Assembly (NCBI RefSeq): GCF_005116645.1
Contig: NZ_SWCM01000007.1
Span: forward strand, 124,001-188,000
DNA from: Desulfopila sp. IMCC35006
Lineage (GTDB): Bacteria > Desulfobacterota > Desulfobulbia > Desulfobulbales > Desulfocapsaceae
DNA: 64,000 nt
Reading direction: 5' to 3'
Positions 8,887 to 18,272 of this stretch are shown here, one piece after another. Made by a program: the position numbers and the translations under genes. Position 1 is the first letter of the stretch, and every line of letters begins with the position of its first letter. Under the pieces are notes generated by a model. That model saw only the letters and a list, made by a program, of their open reading frames with translations. It searched no databases and was not told the DNA's origin.

Positions 8887-9546
8887 CTACCGGATAATAA
8901 GGTTGTGCAGTTCATCCTTATCGTCTCTCTGGTAAGGAAAATGGGTGTGCAGTATGTGGCCTGTCCGACGTACTGCTTCACAGATGGCCTCGGAAGGCCT
9001 CCCGGTTCTGATCCCGGTGGTGAGATCAGCTACTATGGCGTCCCATTCGCTCTGGTCTATTTTCGCGTTGATATGCGCATCAGCGAGTATCCATACCTTA
9101 CGTTCCATAACGGAGATATAGATTAAAATGCCATTAGCGTCCCTTGTCTTGTGCAACTGCTCGGAGTAAAAAGACGACAAAGCCCCTTTTTCTACCTCAT
9201 CTGTTACCTGTCTGCGGCTCAGGAAATAATGTTTTAAGCGATCGGACCGGATTACCACGGGATAGAGCAGGGCGTAGAGACAGGTAAAGAGACCGAGAAA
9301 GAGCCACATATTCTGTGATCCGATCCAGATTCGTTCGCCAATCAGATGGGTGAGCAGCAGCGCCAATGGCAAAATCATGGAGACACAGCAGGTTACGGCA
9401 GCCATTGGATACTCATGACTGCGCGAGACAATCATCGGCACAATTTCGCCTGACGTAATTCGCTCCATTTCCTGCACAGTGTCCGTCACTTGCTGCTGCT
9501 CGGCTGCAGTGAGAAACTTCTCAGCCAGTGTGTTTGACTTCTGCAT
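8887..9546 (-). CDS. TPM-domain membrane protein
   Basis: 219 residues. It starts MQKSNTLAEKFLTAAEQQQV at 9546, one base after the stop of the upstream TPM gene. Residues about 10-45 and 110-200 carry a TPM (YgcG-like) domain, split by two hydrophobic helices near 47-90. The ITSGEIVPMIVSRSHEY segment is the typical TPM beta-strand region. It is the third gene of a lemA-TPM-TPM operon and probably acts at the inner membrane; its biochemical role is unknown. Confidence 0.8.
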   Translation of the reverse strand: MQKSNTLAEKFLTAAEQQQVTDTVQEMERITSGEIVPMIVSRSHEYPMAAVTCCVSMILPLALLLTHLIGERIWIGSQNMWLFLGLFTCLYALLYPVVIRSDRLKHYFLSRRQVTDEVEKGALSSFYSEQLHKTRDANGILIYISVMERKVWILADAHINAKIDQSEWDAIVADLTTGIRTGRPSEAICEAVRRTGHILHTHFPYQRDDKDELHNLIIR

Positions 9547-9547
9547 C

Positions 9548-10456
9548 TTACCAACTCCCCGATGAACCACCACCGCCAAAACCACCACCTCCGCCACCAA
9601 AACCTCCGCCGCTGCTGATTCCCCCGCCGAAGCCTCCGGAAGAGTATCCCCCAAAACCGCCAGGCCGTCTGCCGGATGACCCGCTGAAATGAGCAAAAAA
9701 CGTACTGGCCAGATAACCGGCGAAAAATCCGGCCGGAATGAGTGCCAGAAAGATCAACCATTGAAAACCCAGAAATAAACTGCTTAAAACCGGAACCGCA
9801 GCCCCACTGATTGTTGCCGCCACGATTTTCTTGCGGCCAAATATCTTACTGATATTAAACAGGATAAATAGCAGAAAAATAACCATGCCTTCGATATTGC
9901 CATCTGGCTTTTGGATGGAGGATGATGCCAGCTCCTGGGTCTTGAATTCCCCGCGTATTACCGCAATAATTGCTGAAACGCCATTGATCACGCCCTGGTC
10001 GAAATTGCCATTTCGGAATTGCGGAGTGATAATATCCCGGATTATACGTCCACTCGTCAGGTCGGTCAGCACGCCTTCAAGGCCGTAGCCGACCTCAATG
10101 CGCAGTTTACGGTCGTTTTTGGCAATCAGCAGCAGAACTCCATTGTCGAGATTCTTCTGGCCCAGTTTCCATTTTTCGACAACTTTTAATGAAAATTCCT
10201 CAAGATTTTCGCCCTCAAGCGAAGGAATTGTCAGCACCGCGAGCTGGGTGGAATCACTCTTTTCCAAAGCGGCCAAAACACTTTCAAGCTGCTGTCTGGT
10301 GGCGGGTGAAAGCATCTCGGCGTAGTCATTGACCCTGGCCGTTAGAGCCGGTATAGCCAGCGCCATACCCTGCTGGGCCTGGAAAAGCATGCCCAGGCTC
10401 AGTGCTGCCAATAAGAATGAAAATATACGCGAGCGGACCCTTTTACCCGATATCAT
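9548..10456 (-). CDS. YgcG-like TPM-domain protein with Gly/Ser-rich tail
   Basis: 302 residues. An N-terminal signal peptide (about 1-33) is followed by the TPM domain (about 38-165: RVNDYAEMLSP, QLAVLTIPSL, NDRKLRIEVGYGLEGVLTD), two or three membrane helices (about 190-250) and a C-terminal glycine/serine/phenylalanine-rich tail ending SSGSW. This is the classic partner of LemA. It is separated from lemA by 13 bases and from the following TPM gene by one base, so the three form an operon. The family is widespread, but its role in the envelope is unclear. Confidence 0.9.
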   Translation of the reverse strand: MISGKRVRSRIFSFLLAALSLGMLFQAQQGMALAIPALTARVNDYAEMLSPATRQQLESVLAALEKSDSTQLAVLTIPSLEGENLEEFSLKVVEKWKLGQKNLDNGVLLLIAKNDRKLRIEVGYGLEGVLTDLTSGRIIRDIITPQFRNGNFDQGVINGVSAIIAVIRGEFKTQELASSSIQKPDGNIEGMVIFLLFILFNISKIFGRKKIVAATISGAAVPVLSSLFLGFQWLIFLALIPAGFFAGYLASTFFAHFSGSSGRRPGGFGGYSSGGFGGGISSGGGFGGGGGGFGGGGSSGSW

Positions 10457-10469
10457 GCAACATCCTGTG

Positions 10470-11054
10470 TTAAAATTTCACTTTTGGGACAGCTTTTGCC
10501 GCTTCATCTGCTTTAAAATATTCCTTTCTTTCCAGGTGCAGCAGGAGGCTGTTGGTCAAACTTGCCGGGAATTTGCGTATGGAACTGTTAAACCCTTCAA
10601 CTGCCTGGTTGTAGCGCTGTCTGGCAACATTAATACGGTTTTCTGTTCCTTCGAGCTGGGATTGCAAATCAAGAAAATTTTGATTGGCTTTCAGGTCGGG
10701 ATATCGTTCGACTACCAGCATCATCCTGCTGAGGGCTGAGGTAAGGCCACCCTGTGCCTCCTGGAACTTGGCCATGGCCGCCGGGTTGCTCAAGTCATCG
10801 GGCGAAAGCTGTACCGATGTTGCCTTTGATCTGGCGTTGATGACTGCCTCCAGGGTGTCTGCCTCATGTTTGGCATAGCCTTTCACCGTCTCGACCAGGT
10901 TCGGGATCAGATCCCCCCGCCGCTGGATAGTCGATTCGACATCGGCCCAGGCCTTGAAAACCGCTTCTTCCTGGACTTGCAACGAGTTGTAGCCGCATCC
11001 GCCAAGCAGCAAAAAGGTACACAACAGTATGGTCAATCGAGAAAATCTTCCCAT
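10470..11054 (-). CDS. lemA: LemA family lipoprotein
   Basis: 194 residues. A short lipoprotein signal ends in LLGGC with the lipidated Cys at 20. The LemA helical domain follows: [33 protein letters not shown], then [16 protein letters not shown] and the late [22 protein letters not shown] lies six bases before the ATG. First gene of the lemA-TPM-TPM operon. Family members are common but have no settled function; membrane or envelope association is expected. Confidence 0.92.
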   Translation of the reverse strand: MGRFSRLTILLCTFLLLGGCGYNSLQVQEEAVFKAWADVESTIQRRGDLIPNLVETVKGYAKHEADTLEAVINARSKATSVQLSPDDLSNPAAMAKFQEAQGGLTSALSRMMLVVERYPDLKANQNFLDLQSQLEGTENRINVARQRYNQAVEGFNSSIRKFPASLTNSLLLHLERKEYFKADEAAKAVPKVKF

Positions 11055-11180
11055 GGTTCCTCCTGAAATAAGGGGTCAAAGGTACATTGCCGCATTTACG
11101 TTTCATCCTCACGCATAACAGTAGTACTTCTCCACGCCTCTGTCCATATTACGTTCCTTATGATCAGCTTTTATCATCTC

Positions 11181-11209
11181 TTGACAGTGGTTGCGATTAC
11201 GCGTAAATT
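11181..11209 (+). promoter_or_regulatory. Sigma-70 type promoter for the MarR gene
   Basis: TTGACA at 11181-11186 and TAAATT at 11204-11209 are separated by 17 bases, about 32 bases before the 11241 ATG. The -35 box is a perfect match to consensus; the -10 box is weaker. Confidence 0.6.
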
Positions 11210-11240
11210 ATTGCCTCGTTAACTATCATGGAGAAGGCAG

Positions 11241-11681
11241 ATGGAGACAGCGGGGGAAGCATCTTTCTGGCGGTTGATCGGTGTTACCGCGCGGGCGATG
11301 CGAAGTTATGCCGATCAGCGGTTAAAGAGCTATGATCTCACGGTGGAACAGTTGCAGGTGATGAAACAAGCCGACCTTTGTGATGGACTTCCGCAGCGTG
11401 AACTGAGCGCACTGACCGGCAAAAGCCCAGCCAATATGACCAGAATTCTCGATCGGCTGGAGAAAAAAAACAGGATTATTCGAAAGCTTAATCCGGAGGA
11501 CCGAAGGTCGATCCTGGTTTTTCTGACCAAAGAAGGGAAAGCTCTGAAAGACGAAGTGATAAACCTCTTTGACAACCTGCGCGTCGAGCTGGTTCAAGGA
11601 ATTGACGATGACAAACAGCAGGCTGCCGCTGAAGTGCTCAAGGCAATACGAAACAATATAGAAAAAATGTCTGAAAGGTGA
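11241..11681 (+). CDS. MarR family transcriptional regulator
   Basis: 146 residues. The winged-helix core is clear: LTVEQLQVMKQADLCDGLPQRELSALTGKSPANMTRILDRLEKKNRIIRKLNPEDRRSILVFLTKEGKAL. MarR proteins are dimeric DNA-binding repressors, often of efflux or detoxification genes and released by small aromatic or oxidising ligands. A TolC-family gene follows 141 bases downstream on the same strand, so that gene is the likely target or co-transcript. Confidence 0.88.
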   Translation: METAGEASFWRLIGVTARAMRSYADQRLKSYDLTVEQLQVMKQADLCDGLPQRELSALTGKSPANMTRILDRLEKKNRIIRKLNPEDRRSILVFLTKEGKALKDEVINLFDNLRVELVQGIDDDKQQAAAEVLKAIRNNIEKMSER

Positions 11682-11822
11682 GGGTGATTTTCTGGCCAAA
11701 TCGACCTGTATTGTCCGGTCACCCTTGAATACAGGGCAATGGAAAAAATGACAGGTGTGAAGTCCTTCCGGGTATCCGCTCATTACGGGTTTTTGTCATA
11801 TGGTTAGAAAGGAGTCGGTCTG

Positions 11823-13097
11823 ATGAAGATGTCGCTTAGGCTGGAGAGAGTTCTGTTTTTGTTTGTAGTGTTTCTGTGTTGCGCCTCATCTGGCTGGGCC
11901 ATAGATCTTGCCGGAATGCAGAAGCTGGCGCTCAATAACAGGCAGGTGATCAGCCAGTATATGACCAGCCTTCAACAAAGTGAGAAAGACATTACGCTTG
12001 CCCAGGGCGGGTATTATCCTTCTGTTAATATAGGGTATACTGCCAATTCCCTCAATGAGGCCACCCCTCTTGGAGAGGCCAGGGAAAACTCGGTGGTGGC
12101 AGGCAGTATCAGCTGGAATATTTTTTCCGGATTTCGCGACAAGTACAATGTGCAGTCGGCAGAAAAACAGCGACAGGTCGCCGAGTATCAGTTGGAGGGC
12201 ATCAGGCAGGATGTCCAGCTGAATGTCGCCCTTGCCTATTTGACGGTTTCTGAACGATGGGCCAACCGTCAAGTGGCTGAAACTGCATTTCAGACCCTGG
12301 AGAAAGTGTATCGAGACGGGGAGAGCCGGTTTCAGGTGGGGCTGATCGGGAGAAACGATCTGTTGAAATTCCGCGTTGATTACGACAACGCCGATATCAC
12401 CCTTAAGGCTGCCGATGCCGGGTTGAAAAAAAGTGTCAACGGCCTTGCCCGGCAGGTGGGGAGCGAGATTAAATTAGCAGACCTTGATTTTGCCGATTTC
12501 AAGAACCTTCCTTCCTCGGTGAATAAAGACGAATACCTTCATAAAATGCTTGTTGCCAGAAGTGAAATCAAGGCACTTGAGTCGGTGATCGATGCGAACA
12601 GGGCCAGATCGACGGCGGCGAAAAGTGGCTACTATCCCAAACTTGATGTCGTGGGCAGCTACAGTAACTACAGCGACAACTATATCAACAGCAGCGGCTC
12701 GTCAAAAGACGAAGAGTATCGGGCACAGCTGGTGTTGTCGATGAATCTTTTTCAGGGATTCACCACCGAGGCTTCGGTCGCCCGGGCAAAACTTGCGACC
12801 CGGTCTGCCCAATATGAGCTGGACGAATTAAAGAATGGCCTGGTCACGGAGTTAAATAATCTGTATATCGATTTTGAAGTAAGTCTCGAAAATGTCGGGG
12901 TGGCCAGGCGTTCGATTGAACAGGCCGAGGAGAATTTACGGATAACGCAGCTTAAGTACAATGAAGGGCTGGAGCGGGAGTCGGATCTGCTCGCAGCAAT
13001 TACCAACCTGTCCCGGGCCAAATATAATCATGTGGCAGCACTGCAAACTGCTTTTTTAAATAATTTCAAATTGATTCGTATGGTGGATGGATTCTAG
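11823..13097 (+). CDS. TolC-family outer membrane efflux protein
   Basis: 424 residues with a cleavable signal (about 1-26, ending GWA). Two OEP repeats are visible by their paired long helices and the YPSVNIGYTANS / YYPKLDVVGSYSN strands, typical for the trimeric TolC beta-barrel and periplasmic tunnel. AAAGGAGT precedes the ATG. It works with an inner-membrane pump and adaptor in efflux or type I secretion, but neither is encoded nearby, so the partner is unknown. The MarR gene immediately upstream is the likely regulator. Confidence 0.88.
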   Translation: MKMSLRLERVLFLFVVFLCCASSGWAIDLAGMQKLALNNRQVISQYMTSLQQSEKDITLAQGGYYPSVNIGYTANSLNEATPLGEARENSVVAGSISWNIFSGFRDKYNVQSAEKQRQVAEYQLEGIRQDVQLNVALAYLTVSERWANRQVAETAFQTLEKVYRDGESRFQVGLIGRNDLLKFRVDYDNADITLKAADAGLKKSVNGLARQVGSEIKLADLDFADFKNLPSSVNKDEYLHKMLVARSEIKALESVIDANRARSTAAKSGYYPKLDVVGSYSNYSDNYINSSGSSKDEEYRAQLVLSMNLFQGFTTEASVARAKLATRSAQYELDELKNGLVTELNNLYIDFEVSLENVGVARRSIEQAEENLRITQLKYNEGLERESDLLAAITNLSRAKYNHVAALQTAFLNNFKLIRMVDGF

Positions 13098-13107
13098 CAG
13101 GTGATTA

Positions 13108-14013
13108 TCAAGCACTGCCCAATACAAAATTATCAATAAGCAACCTGGCGATAGTAATCTTCGAAGGTAAAACCGGCAGATTTCGCAACGAAAACCACTG
13201 GGCATCTTCTATCTCGTCATCATCAATTTCAATTTCTCCATCGACATAATCAGCGGAAAAACCGATCATAATCGAATGTGGGAACGGCCAGGGCTGGCTG
13301 GCGACATAAGTAATGTTACCAATACGCACATTCACCTCTTCCCGCACTTCGCGTTTCACCGCTTCCTCGAGGGTTTCCCCCGGCTCGACAAAGCCGGCCA
13401 GGGTGCTGTACATGCCGGGTGGAAAACGCGGCGCCCGGGCCAGGAGGATATGGTCTTTTCTGATGATAGACATGATTACCGCCGGCGACAGTCGGGGGAA
13501 GCTGACGAAACCACAGGCCGGGCAGATCTTGGCCAGTTCGGATGTACGGATTTTCATGGCGGTGCCACATTTTCCACAGAACTGATGCTCCCTGTTCCAG
13601 TGCAGGATCTGTATCGCCCGCCCTGCGAGGCTGAAGATGTCTTCCTCCACGGTTCCAAAAAGGCTTCTGAGCCCTTTGAACCGCAGTGAGGGCGCAGGGG
13701 TGACGTTGTCGCCGACTTCGGCCACAAAGCAATTGGTGCTGCCGTATCGGCCCAGAAACTGGCTGAAGATCGGTTGCAGTCCCAACTGTTCTGGAGAGCA
13801 GGTGCAGATACTGTTCGAAGTGTTTTCCGTGACGGTTGTCAACAGCTTTTCGCCCTGGAAAATAAACCAGTACGAAGAGGCAGATGCTGCTTCATCGGCT
13901 CGGAAAACGGGAGTAAATCGAGCTTTCAAAGAGAAATTATAGTGCTTATTCATGCGCTTATGAAAAGGCAATAGAGTCTCGTCACGTAACAACTTGCGGA
14001 TATTACTTGACAT
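13108..14013 (-). CDS. nudC: NAD+ diphosphatase / RNA-decapping Nudix hydrolase NudC
   Basis: 301 residues. NudC hydrolyses NADH/NAD+ to NMN(H) and AMP and removes NAD caps from RNA. The zinc ribbon cysteines are at 146, 149, 164 and 167, the Nudix box GFVEPGETLEEAVKREVREEV starts at 207, and the NudC-specific SQPWPFPHS is at 239-247. All catalytic glutamates are present. The gene is monocistronic, converging on the tolC end with a 10-base gap. The first 25 residues are unusual for the family, and the M at residue 21 is an alternative start. Confidence 0.93.
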   Translation of the reverse strand: MSSNIRKLLRDETLLPFHKRMNKHYNFSLKARFTPVFRADEAASASSYWFIFQGEKLLTTVTENTSNSICTCSPEQLGLQPIFSQFLGRYGSTNCFVAEVGDNVTPAPSLRFKGLRSLFGTVEEDIFSLAGRAIQILHWNREHQFCGKCGTAMKIRTSELAKICPACGFVSFPRLSPAVIMSIIRKDHILLARAPRFPPGMYSTLAGFVEPGETLEEAVKREVREEVNVRIGNITYVASQPWPFPHSIMIGFSADYVDGEIEIDDDEIEDAQWFSLRNLPVLPSKITIARLLIDNFVLGSA

Positions 14014-14323
14014 GACACTGCAAAATATTAGACGATATGATAAGTATAATACAGATACAGGCAGGCTTACAGTGGATTATCGCCAGGACGGGAGTAAAAC
14101 AGTTATGCCTGCTGATGTATTGACATCCTGATGGTAAAAAGTCAAGATGTGAGAAAAAAGACAGGTCGGCCTGAACCGACGGGAAATACACCGGGAATCA
14201 TTGTATGCCCCTTCTGAGGGGGAAGTGCCTTGGTGGGATCTTCAAGGTGTTCCTGTTGAAAAATATACTCCGTTTGCTCGTTTTTTGACAGACTTTCAGA
14301 CGTACGTGCGTAGAGGGGAAATC
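14014..14323. other. 310-base divergent intergenic region (nudC / response regulator)
   Basis: Carries the promoters of both divergent genes, which I cannot pinpoint. A frame open from 14201 into the response regulator is not supported by a ribosome site or by conserved residues and is treated as leader. Confidence 0.45.
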
Positions 14324-14902
14324 GTGAAAATACTGATAGCTGAAGATGAATTTACCACCCGGATGATGGTTCAGGTGAGCCTGGAGAACTGGGGATATCG
14401 TGTGGAGAGTGCGGTTAACGGGGAAGAGGCCTGGGCCAGGCTGCAAAGGGCCGATGCCCCCCAGATCGCGATTCTCGATTGGGAAATGCCAGTTCTTGAC
14501 GGTCTTGAGGTCTGCCGGCGGGCAAAAGAGCTGGATGTTGAAAATCCTCCGTATGTTATCCTGCTGACCAGTCGGGACAGCAAAATAGATATCATTCGCG
14601 GCTTTGATGCCGGCGCCGATGATTATATGACCAAGCCCTTTAATAACAACGAGCTTCGGGCACGGACCAGGGTGGCTGAGAGGCTGGTTCGCACGCAGGC
14701 GTCACTTTCCGAGTCGGTGACTGAGCTGCGTGAGGCTCTCAATCAGTTGGAAATGCTGGAGAGCCCCGTGACCGTCTGCCGGACCTGCCAGAATATATAT
14801 AACAAGTATGATGGCAGGTGGCAGAGTTTCGATGAAATGCTGCAAAGCGGCGATGATCCGCAATTTGCTATAACTACCTGCCCCCGGTGTGCCGGAAAGT
14901 AA
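14324..14902 (+). CDS. Response regulator with C-terminal zinc-ribbon-like cysteines
   Basis: 192 residues from a GTG start chosen for its GAGGGG site seven bases upstream and because KILIAEDE is the natural receiver N-terminus. The receiver domain (1-120) has the acidic pair near 7-9, phospho-acceptor Asp52 (ILDWEMP), the T/S of LLTSRD and the KPF lysine. There is no DNA-binding output; instead a helical linker with coiled-coil character (about 130-158) leads to CRTC and CPRC pairs about 25 residues apart, resembling a zinc ribbon. No histidine kinase is adjacent. Output is probably by protein interaction. Confidence 0.88.
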   Translation: MKILIAEDEFTTRMMVQVSLENWGYRVESAVNGEEAWARLQRADAPQIAILDWEMPVLDGLEVCRRAKELDVENPPYVILLTSRDSKIDIIRGFDAGADDYMTKPFNNNELRARTRVAERLVRTQASLSESVTELREALNQLEMLESPVTVCRTCQNIYNKYDGRWQSFDEMLQSGDDPQFAITTCPRCAGK

Positions 14903-14962
14903 GCACGACTGATTTCCCGGCAGTAGCGGCGAAAGCGGCAACTCGTGCTTCGGTCTTACGCT

Positions 14963-15238
14963 TTACATTCCCACTGAAAACATAGCTTCCAGATCGTGCC
15001 TGGAATAGGCTTTAAAGGCGAGCATCGTCTCGGTTTTCAGGATTTCTTTGATCGCATGCATCTTGTTGGTAACCAGGTTTGCCAGCTCTTCGTTGGTTGC
15101 CACACGGACGATGGCGATCAAGTCATAGTTTCCACTCACCGAATACACCTCGGATATCCCCGGGGTGCCTTCCAGTTGTTCTGCGACCTTGTTGATTTTT
15201 GAACGTTCGATATTCATCAGGATGATAGATGTGACCAT
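14963..15238 (-). CDS. Stand-alone Lrp/AsnC ligand-binding (RAM) domain protein
   Basis: 91 residues. The whole protein is the alpha/beta effector domain of Lrp/AsnC regulators (VTSIILMNIERSKINKVAEQL, GISEVYSVSGNYDLIAIVRV); the helix-turn-helix is absent. The start at 15238 has a strong GGGAGG site. Such domains form ring oligomers and bind amino acids, possibly modulating full-length Lrp partners. It is divergent from the D-lactate dehydrogenase gene, with a 188-base gap. Confidence 0.88.
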   Translation of the reverse strand: MVTSIILMNIERSKINKVAEQLEGTPGISEVYSVSGNYDLIAIVRVATNEELANLVTNKMHAIKEILKTETMLAFKAYSRHDLEAMFSVGM

Positions 15239-15426
15239 AGGTTCCTCCCTCCCTGCTAACAAGTTCTCTTGCTCTTTTTCATTGAGCAATGTCAAAATAC
15301 ATTAATTTGGGCTGATTGTAGCTTCTTTAGGCTAATTTTACAAATGACCCGTGATATTAAGGTGGAAATAATAATGATAATGGATAGAGTTATCATCTGA
15401 CAATTATTCTCTACTAGAGGACACTT

Positions 15427-18258
15427 ATGCTGCCAGAAAAATATCGGAAATTTTATCTCAAGATCGGGCGAACCATTGCCAAAAACAATATCATCATCGA
15501 TCCACTCAGAACCATAACCTTTGGGACTGATGCCAGTTTCTATCGCCTGATTCCTAAAATAGTCATTAATGTACAAAACGAAAAAGAGGTGCAGCTGATC
15601 CTGCGAGAGGCAAGCAAATTACAGCTCCCGGTAACTTTCCGCGCCGCTGGAACCAGTTTGTCCGGGCAGGCTATCAGCGATTCCATCCTGGTGCGGCTGG
15701 GGCAGGGGTGGCGGAAATACCGGGTGTTTGACAATGCCGAAAAGATACAGCTGGAGCCGGGCATTATCGGCAGCCACGCCAACGCTATTCTGGCCGAGTT
15801 CGACAAAAAGATAGGACCGGACCCCGCCTCGATAGACAGTGCGAAGATCGGCGGCATCCTCGCCAATAACGCGAGCGGTATGTGCTGCGGAGTCGCCCAG
15901 AACAGCTATCAGACCCTGGACAGCATGCGGCTGGTTCTGGCTGACGGTACCGCGGTTGATACCGCCGAGGATAAGAGCAGGGCCGAGTTTGAGCGCAGTC
16001 ATGCGCCCCTTCTGGCAGCGCTGAAACAGCTGAGAGCCCGGGTACTGGCCGATGAAGAGCTCACGGAGCGAATCCGCTATAAATTCAAGATAAAAAACAC
16101 CACCGGCTACAGCCTGAATGCCCTCGTCGATTTCGAAGATCCCTACGATATCATGATTCACTTGATGATCGGCAGTGAGGGGACGCTGGGGTTTATTTCC
16201 GATGTCGTTTATCGAACCGTCGTAGAGCATCGCCATAAGGCAAGCGCCCTTATTTTTTATCCGGATGTCAAGACTGCCTGTCAGGCTATCCCACTGCTGC
16301 GCAGACAACCGGTGGCCGCGGCCGAACTGATTGATCGTGCCGGACTCCGCTCCGTGGAAAATAAGGAGGGGATGCCGAATTACCTGAAAGATCTGGCGGC
16401 AACGACAACCGCCCTGCTTGTTGAGACCAGGGCCGAGTCCGCGCAGGAGCTGCAAGCCCAGATTGGTCAGATTGAGGCAGCCCTGCAGGAGCTTCCGACG
16501 GTGCGGCCAATCACCTTTACCGATGTTCCTGCTGAATTCAACGCCCTGTGGAAAATCAGAAAAGGGTTGTTTCCGGCCGTAGGTGCGGTTCGTAAGACCG
16601 GTACCACGGTCATCATTGAGGATGTGGCATTTCCTGGAGAACATCTGGCCGATGCCGCGCTTGATCTGCAGGAACTGTTTAAGAAATACCATTATAATGA
16701 GGCGATTATCTTTGGTCATGCCCTCGAAGGCAACCTGCATTTTGTCTTTACCCAGGATTTCTCCATTGTCGCGGAGGTTGTGCGGTACCGGGATTTCATG
16801 GCCGAGGTGGTCAAGCTGGTGGTGGAGAAATATGACGGTTCCTTAAAAGCGGAGCACGGCACCGGGCGCAATATGGCGCCCTTTGTCCAAAAAGAATGGG
16901 GGGAAGCGGCTTTTAATTTGATGCGCGAGATTAAAAGTATCTTTGATCCGCATAATCTGCTGAACCCCGGGGTCATCTTGAATGACGATGCTGAGGCGCA
17001 TGTCAAGGATCTGAAACCTCTGCCCGCCACCCATGAAATTGTCGACAAGTGTATCGAGTGCGGTTTCTGCGAACCGGTATGCCCGTCAAAAGATGTGACC
17101 TTTACGCCGAGGCAGCGCATCGTCGGCCGGCGCGAGATCAGCAGGCAGATGGCCGCGGCCGGGGATTCGAAAAAGGTAAAAGAACTGATCAAGGCCTATC
17201 GGTATCCGGGCAAGGATACCTGCGCGGCGGACAGTCTCTGTTCCACCCGTTGCCCCGTCGGCATCGATACCGGCAAGATGGTGAAGGTCTTACGGCAGGA
17301 AGCCAACGGTAAAATCGGCAACACAGTTGCTGACTGGGTGGCCGGCAATTTCGGCGGAGTGGCCAAAACCATCAGCACAACGCTTAATGTGGTTGATTCC
17401 GTGCATAAGATGACCGGAACACCCTTTATGGAGAAGGCGTCTTCCCTTGCCAGAAAAGCGACCCTGGACCAGCTGCCACTGTGGAATCGGGAAATGCCGT
17501 CCGGGGTGCCGCAGATCAAAGCTGAGCGGGTAAGAGAGGACAACCCCTTGAAGGTCGTCTATTTTCCCAGCTGTGCCAGTCGGGCGATGAGCGGGCCGGC
17601 GCGGGAAGACGCCGAACGGGATCCGTTGCCGCAGAAGACGCAGTCGCTGCTCAAAAAGGCCGGGTATGAGGTCATCTATCCGGAAAAGCTGGCTGGTCTT
17701 TGCTGCGGGCAGGCGTTTGAGAGCAAGGGTTTTATGGCGCAGGCCGACCGAAAGTCAAAAGAGCTGTCCGATGTCCTGTTAGCGGCGAGCAAGAACGGGG
17801 AAATTCCGATACTGTGCGACACCAGCCCCTGTTTTTACCGGATGCAGACGACGCTGGATAAGCGCCTGCAGCTGTTTGAACCGATCGAATTCGTCCTGAC
17901 GTACCTGATGGATCGGCTCAGTTTTACCCAGATGGATGTGAAGGTTGCGGTTCACCCGACCTGTTCTACGAGAAAACTGGGGCTGGAGAACAAGCTCGAG
18001 CAGCTGGCCAGGGCCTGTGCCAAAGAGGTGGTGATGCCTGCAGATGTCTACTGCTGCGGATTCGCCGGGGATCGTGGCTTTAATTTTCCGGAACTCAATG
18101 CAGCGGCCTTAAAAGATCTGCGTGATCATGTCTGTACCTGTGAGGCGGGCTATTCGACCAGTAAGACCTGCGAGATCGGTTTGTCGCTGCATGGCGGCAT
18201 TCCCTACCGGTCTATTCTCTATCTGGTGGATGAGGCGAGCAAGCCTGTTGCGGGGTAG
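15427..18258 (+). CDS. FAD/Fe-S D-lactate dehydrogenase (Dld-II type) or related 2-hydroxyacid dehydrogenase
   Basis: 943 residues. Order of parts: a PCMH-type FAD-binding domain (about 35-270; the PVTFRAAGTSLSGQA segment binds the pyrophosphate), an FAD-oxidase C-terminal domain (about 270-530), two 4Fe-4S cysteine clusters (CIECGFCEPVCP near 541 and CAADSLCSTRCP near 599), then two CCG domains with CCGQ near 759 and CCGF near 875. The architecture and length match the Dld-II D-lactate dehydrogenase of Shewanella, which feeds lactate electrons to the quinone pool; the larger YdiJ, a D-2-hydroxyglutarate enzyme, is the alternative. It would supply pyruvate to a sulfate reducer. Monocistronic. 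Confidence 0.85.
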   Translation: MLPEKYRKFYLKIGRTIAKNNIIIDPLRTITFGTDASFYRLIPKIVINVQNEKEVQLILREASKLQLPVTFRAAGTSLSGQAISDSILVRLGQGWRKYRVFDNAEKIQLEPGIIGSHANAILAEFDKKIGPDPASIDSAKIGGILANNASGMCCGVAQNSYQTLDSMRLVLADGTAVDTAEDKSRAEFERSHAPLLAALKQLRARVLADEELTERIRYKFKIKNTTGYSLNALVDFEDPYDIMIHLMIGSEGTLGFISDVVYRTVVEHRHKASALIFYPDVKTACQAIPLLRRQPVAAAELIDRAGLRSVENKEGMPNYLKDLAATTTALLVETRAESAQELQAQIGQIEAALQELPTVRPITFTDVPAEFNALWKIRKGLFPAVGAVRKTGTTVIIEDVAFPGEHLADAALDLQELFKKYHYNEAIIFGHALEGNLHFVFTQDFSIVAEVVRYRDFMAEVVKLVVEKYDGSLKAEHGTGRNMAPFVQKEWGEAAFNLMREIKSIFDPHNLLNPGVILNDDAEAHVKDLKPLPATHEIVDKCIECGFCEPVCPSKDVTFTPRQRIVGRREISRQMAAAGDSKKVKELIKAYRYPGKDTCAADSLCSTRCPVGIDTGKMVKVLRQEANGKIGNTVADWVAGNFGGVAKTISTTLNVVDSVHKMTGTPFMEKASSLARKATLDQLPLWNREMPSGVPQIKAERVREDNPLKVVYFPSCASRAMSGPAREDAERDPLPQKTQSLLKKAGYEVIYPEKLAGLCCGQAFESKGFMAQADRKSKELSDVLLAASKNGEIPILCDTSPCFYRMQTTLDKRLQLFEPIEFVLTYLMDRLSFTQMDVKVAVHPTCSTRKLGLENKLEQLARACAKEVVMPADVYCCGFAGDRGFNFPELNAAALKDLRDHVCTCEAGYSTSKTCEIGLSLHGGIPYRSILYLVDEASKPVAG

Positions 18259-18272
18259 TTAAGGGAGATAAA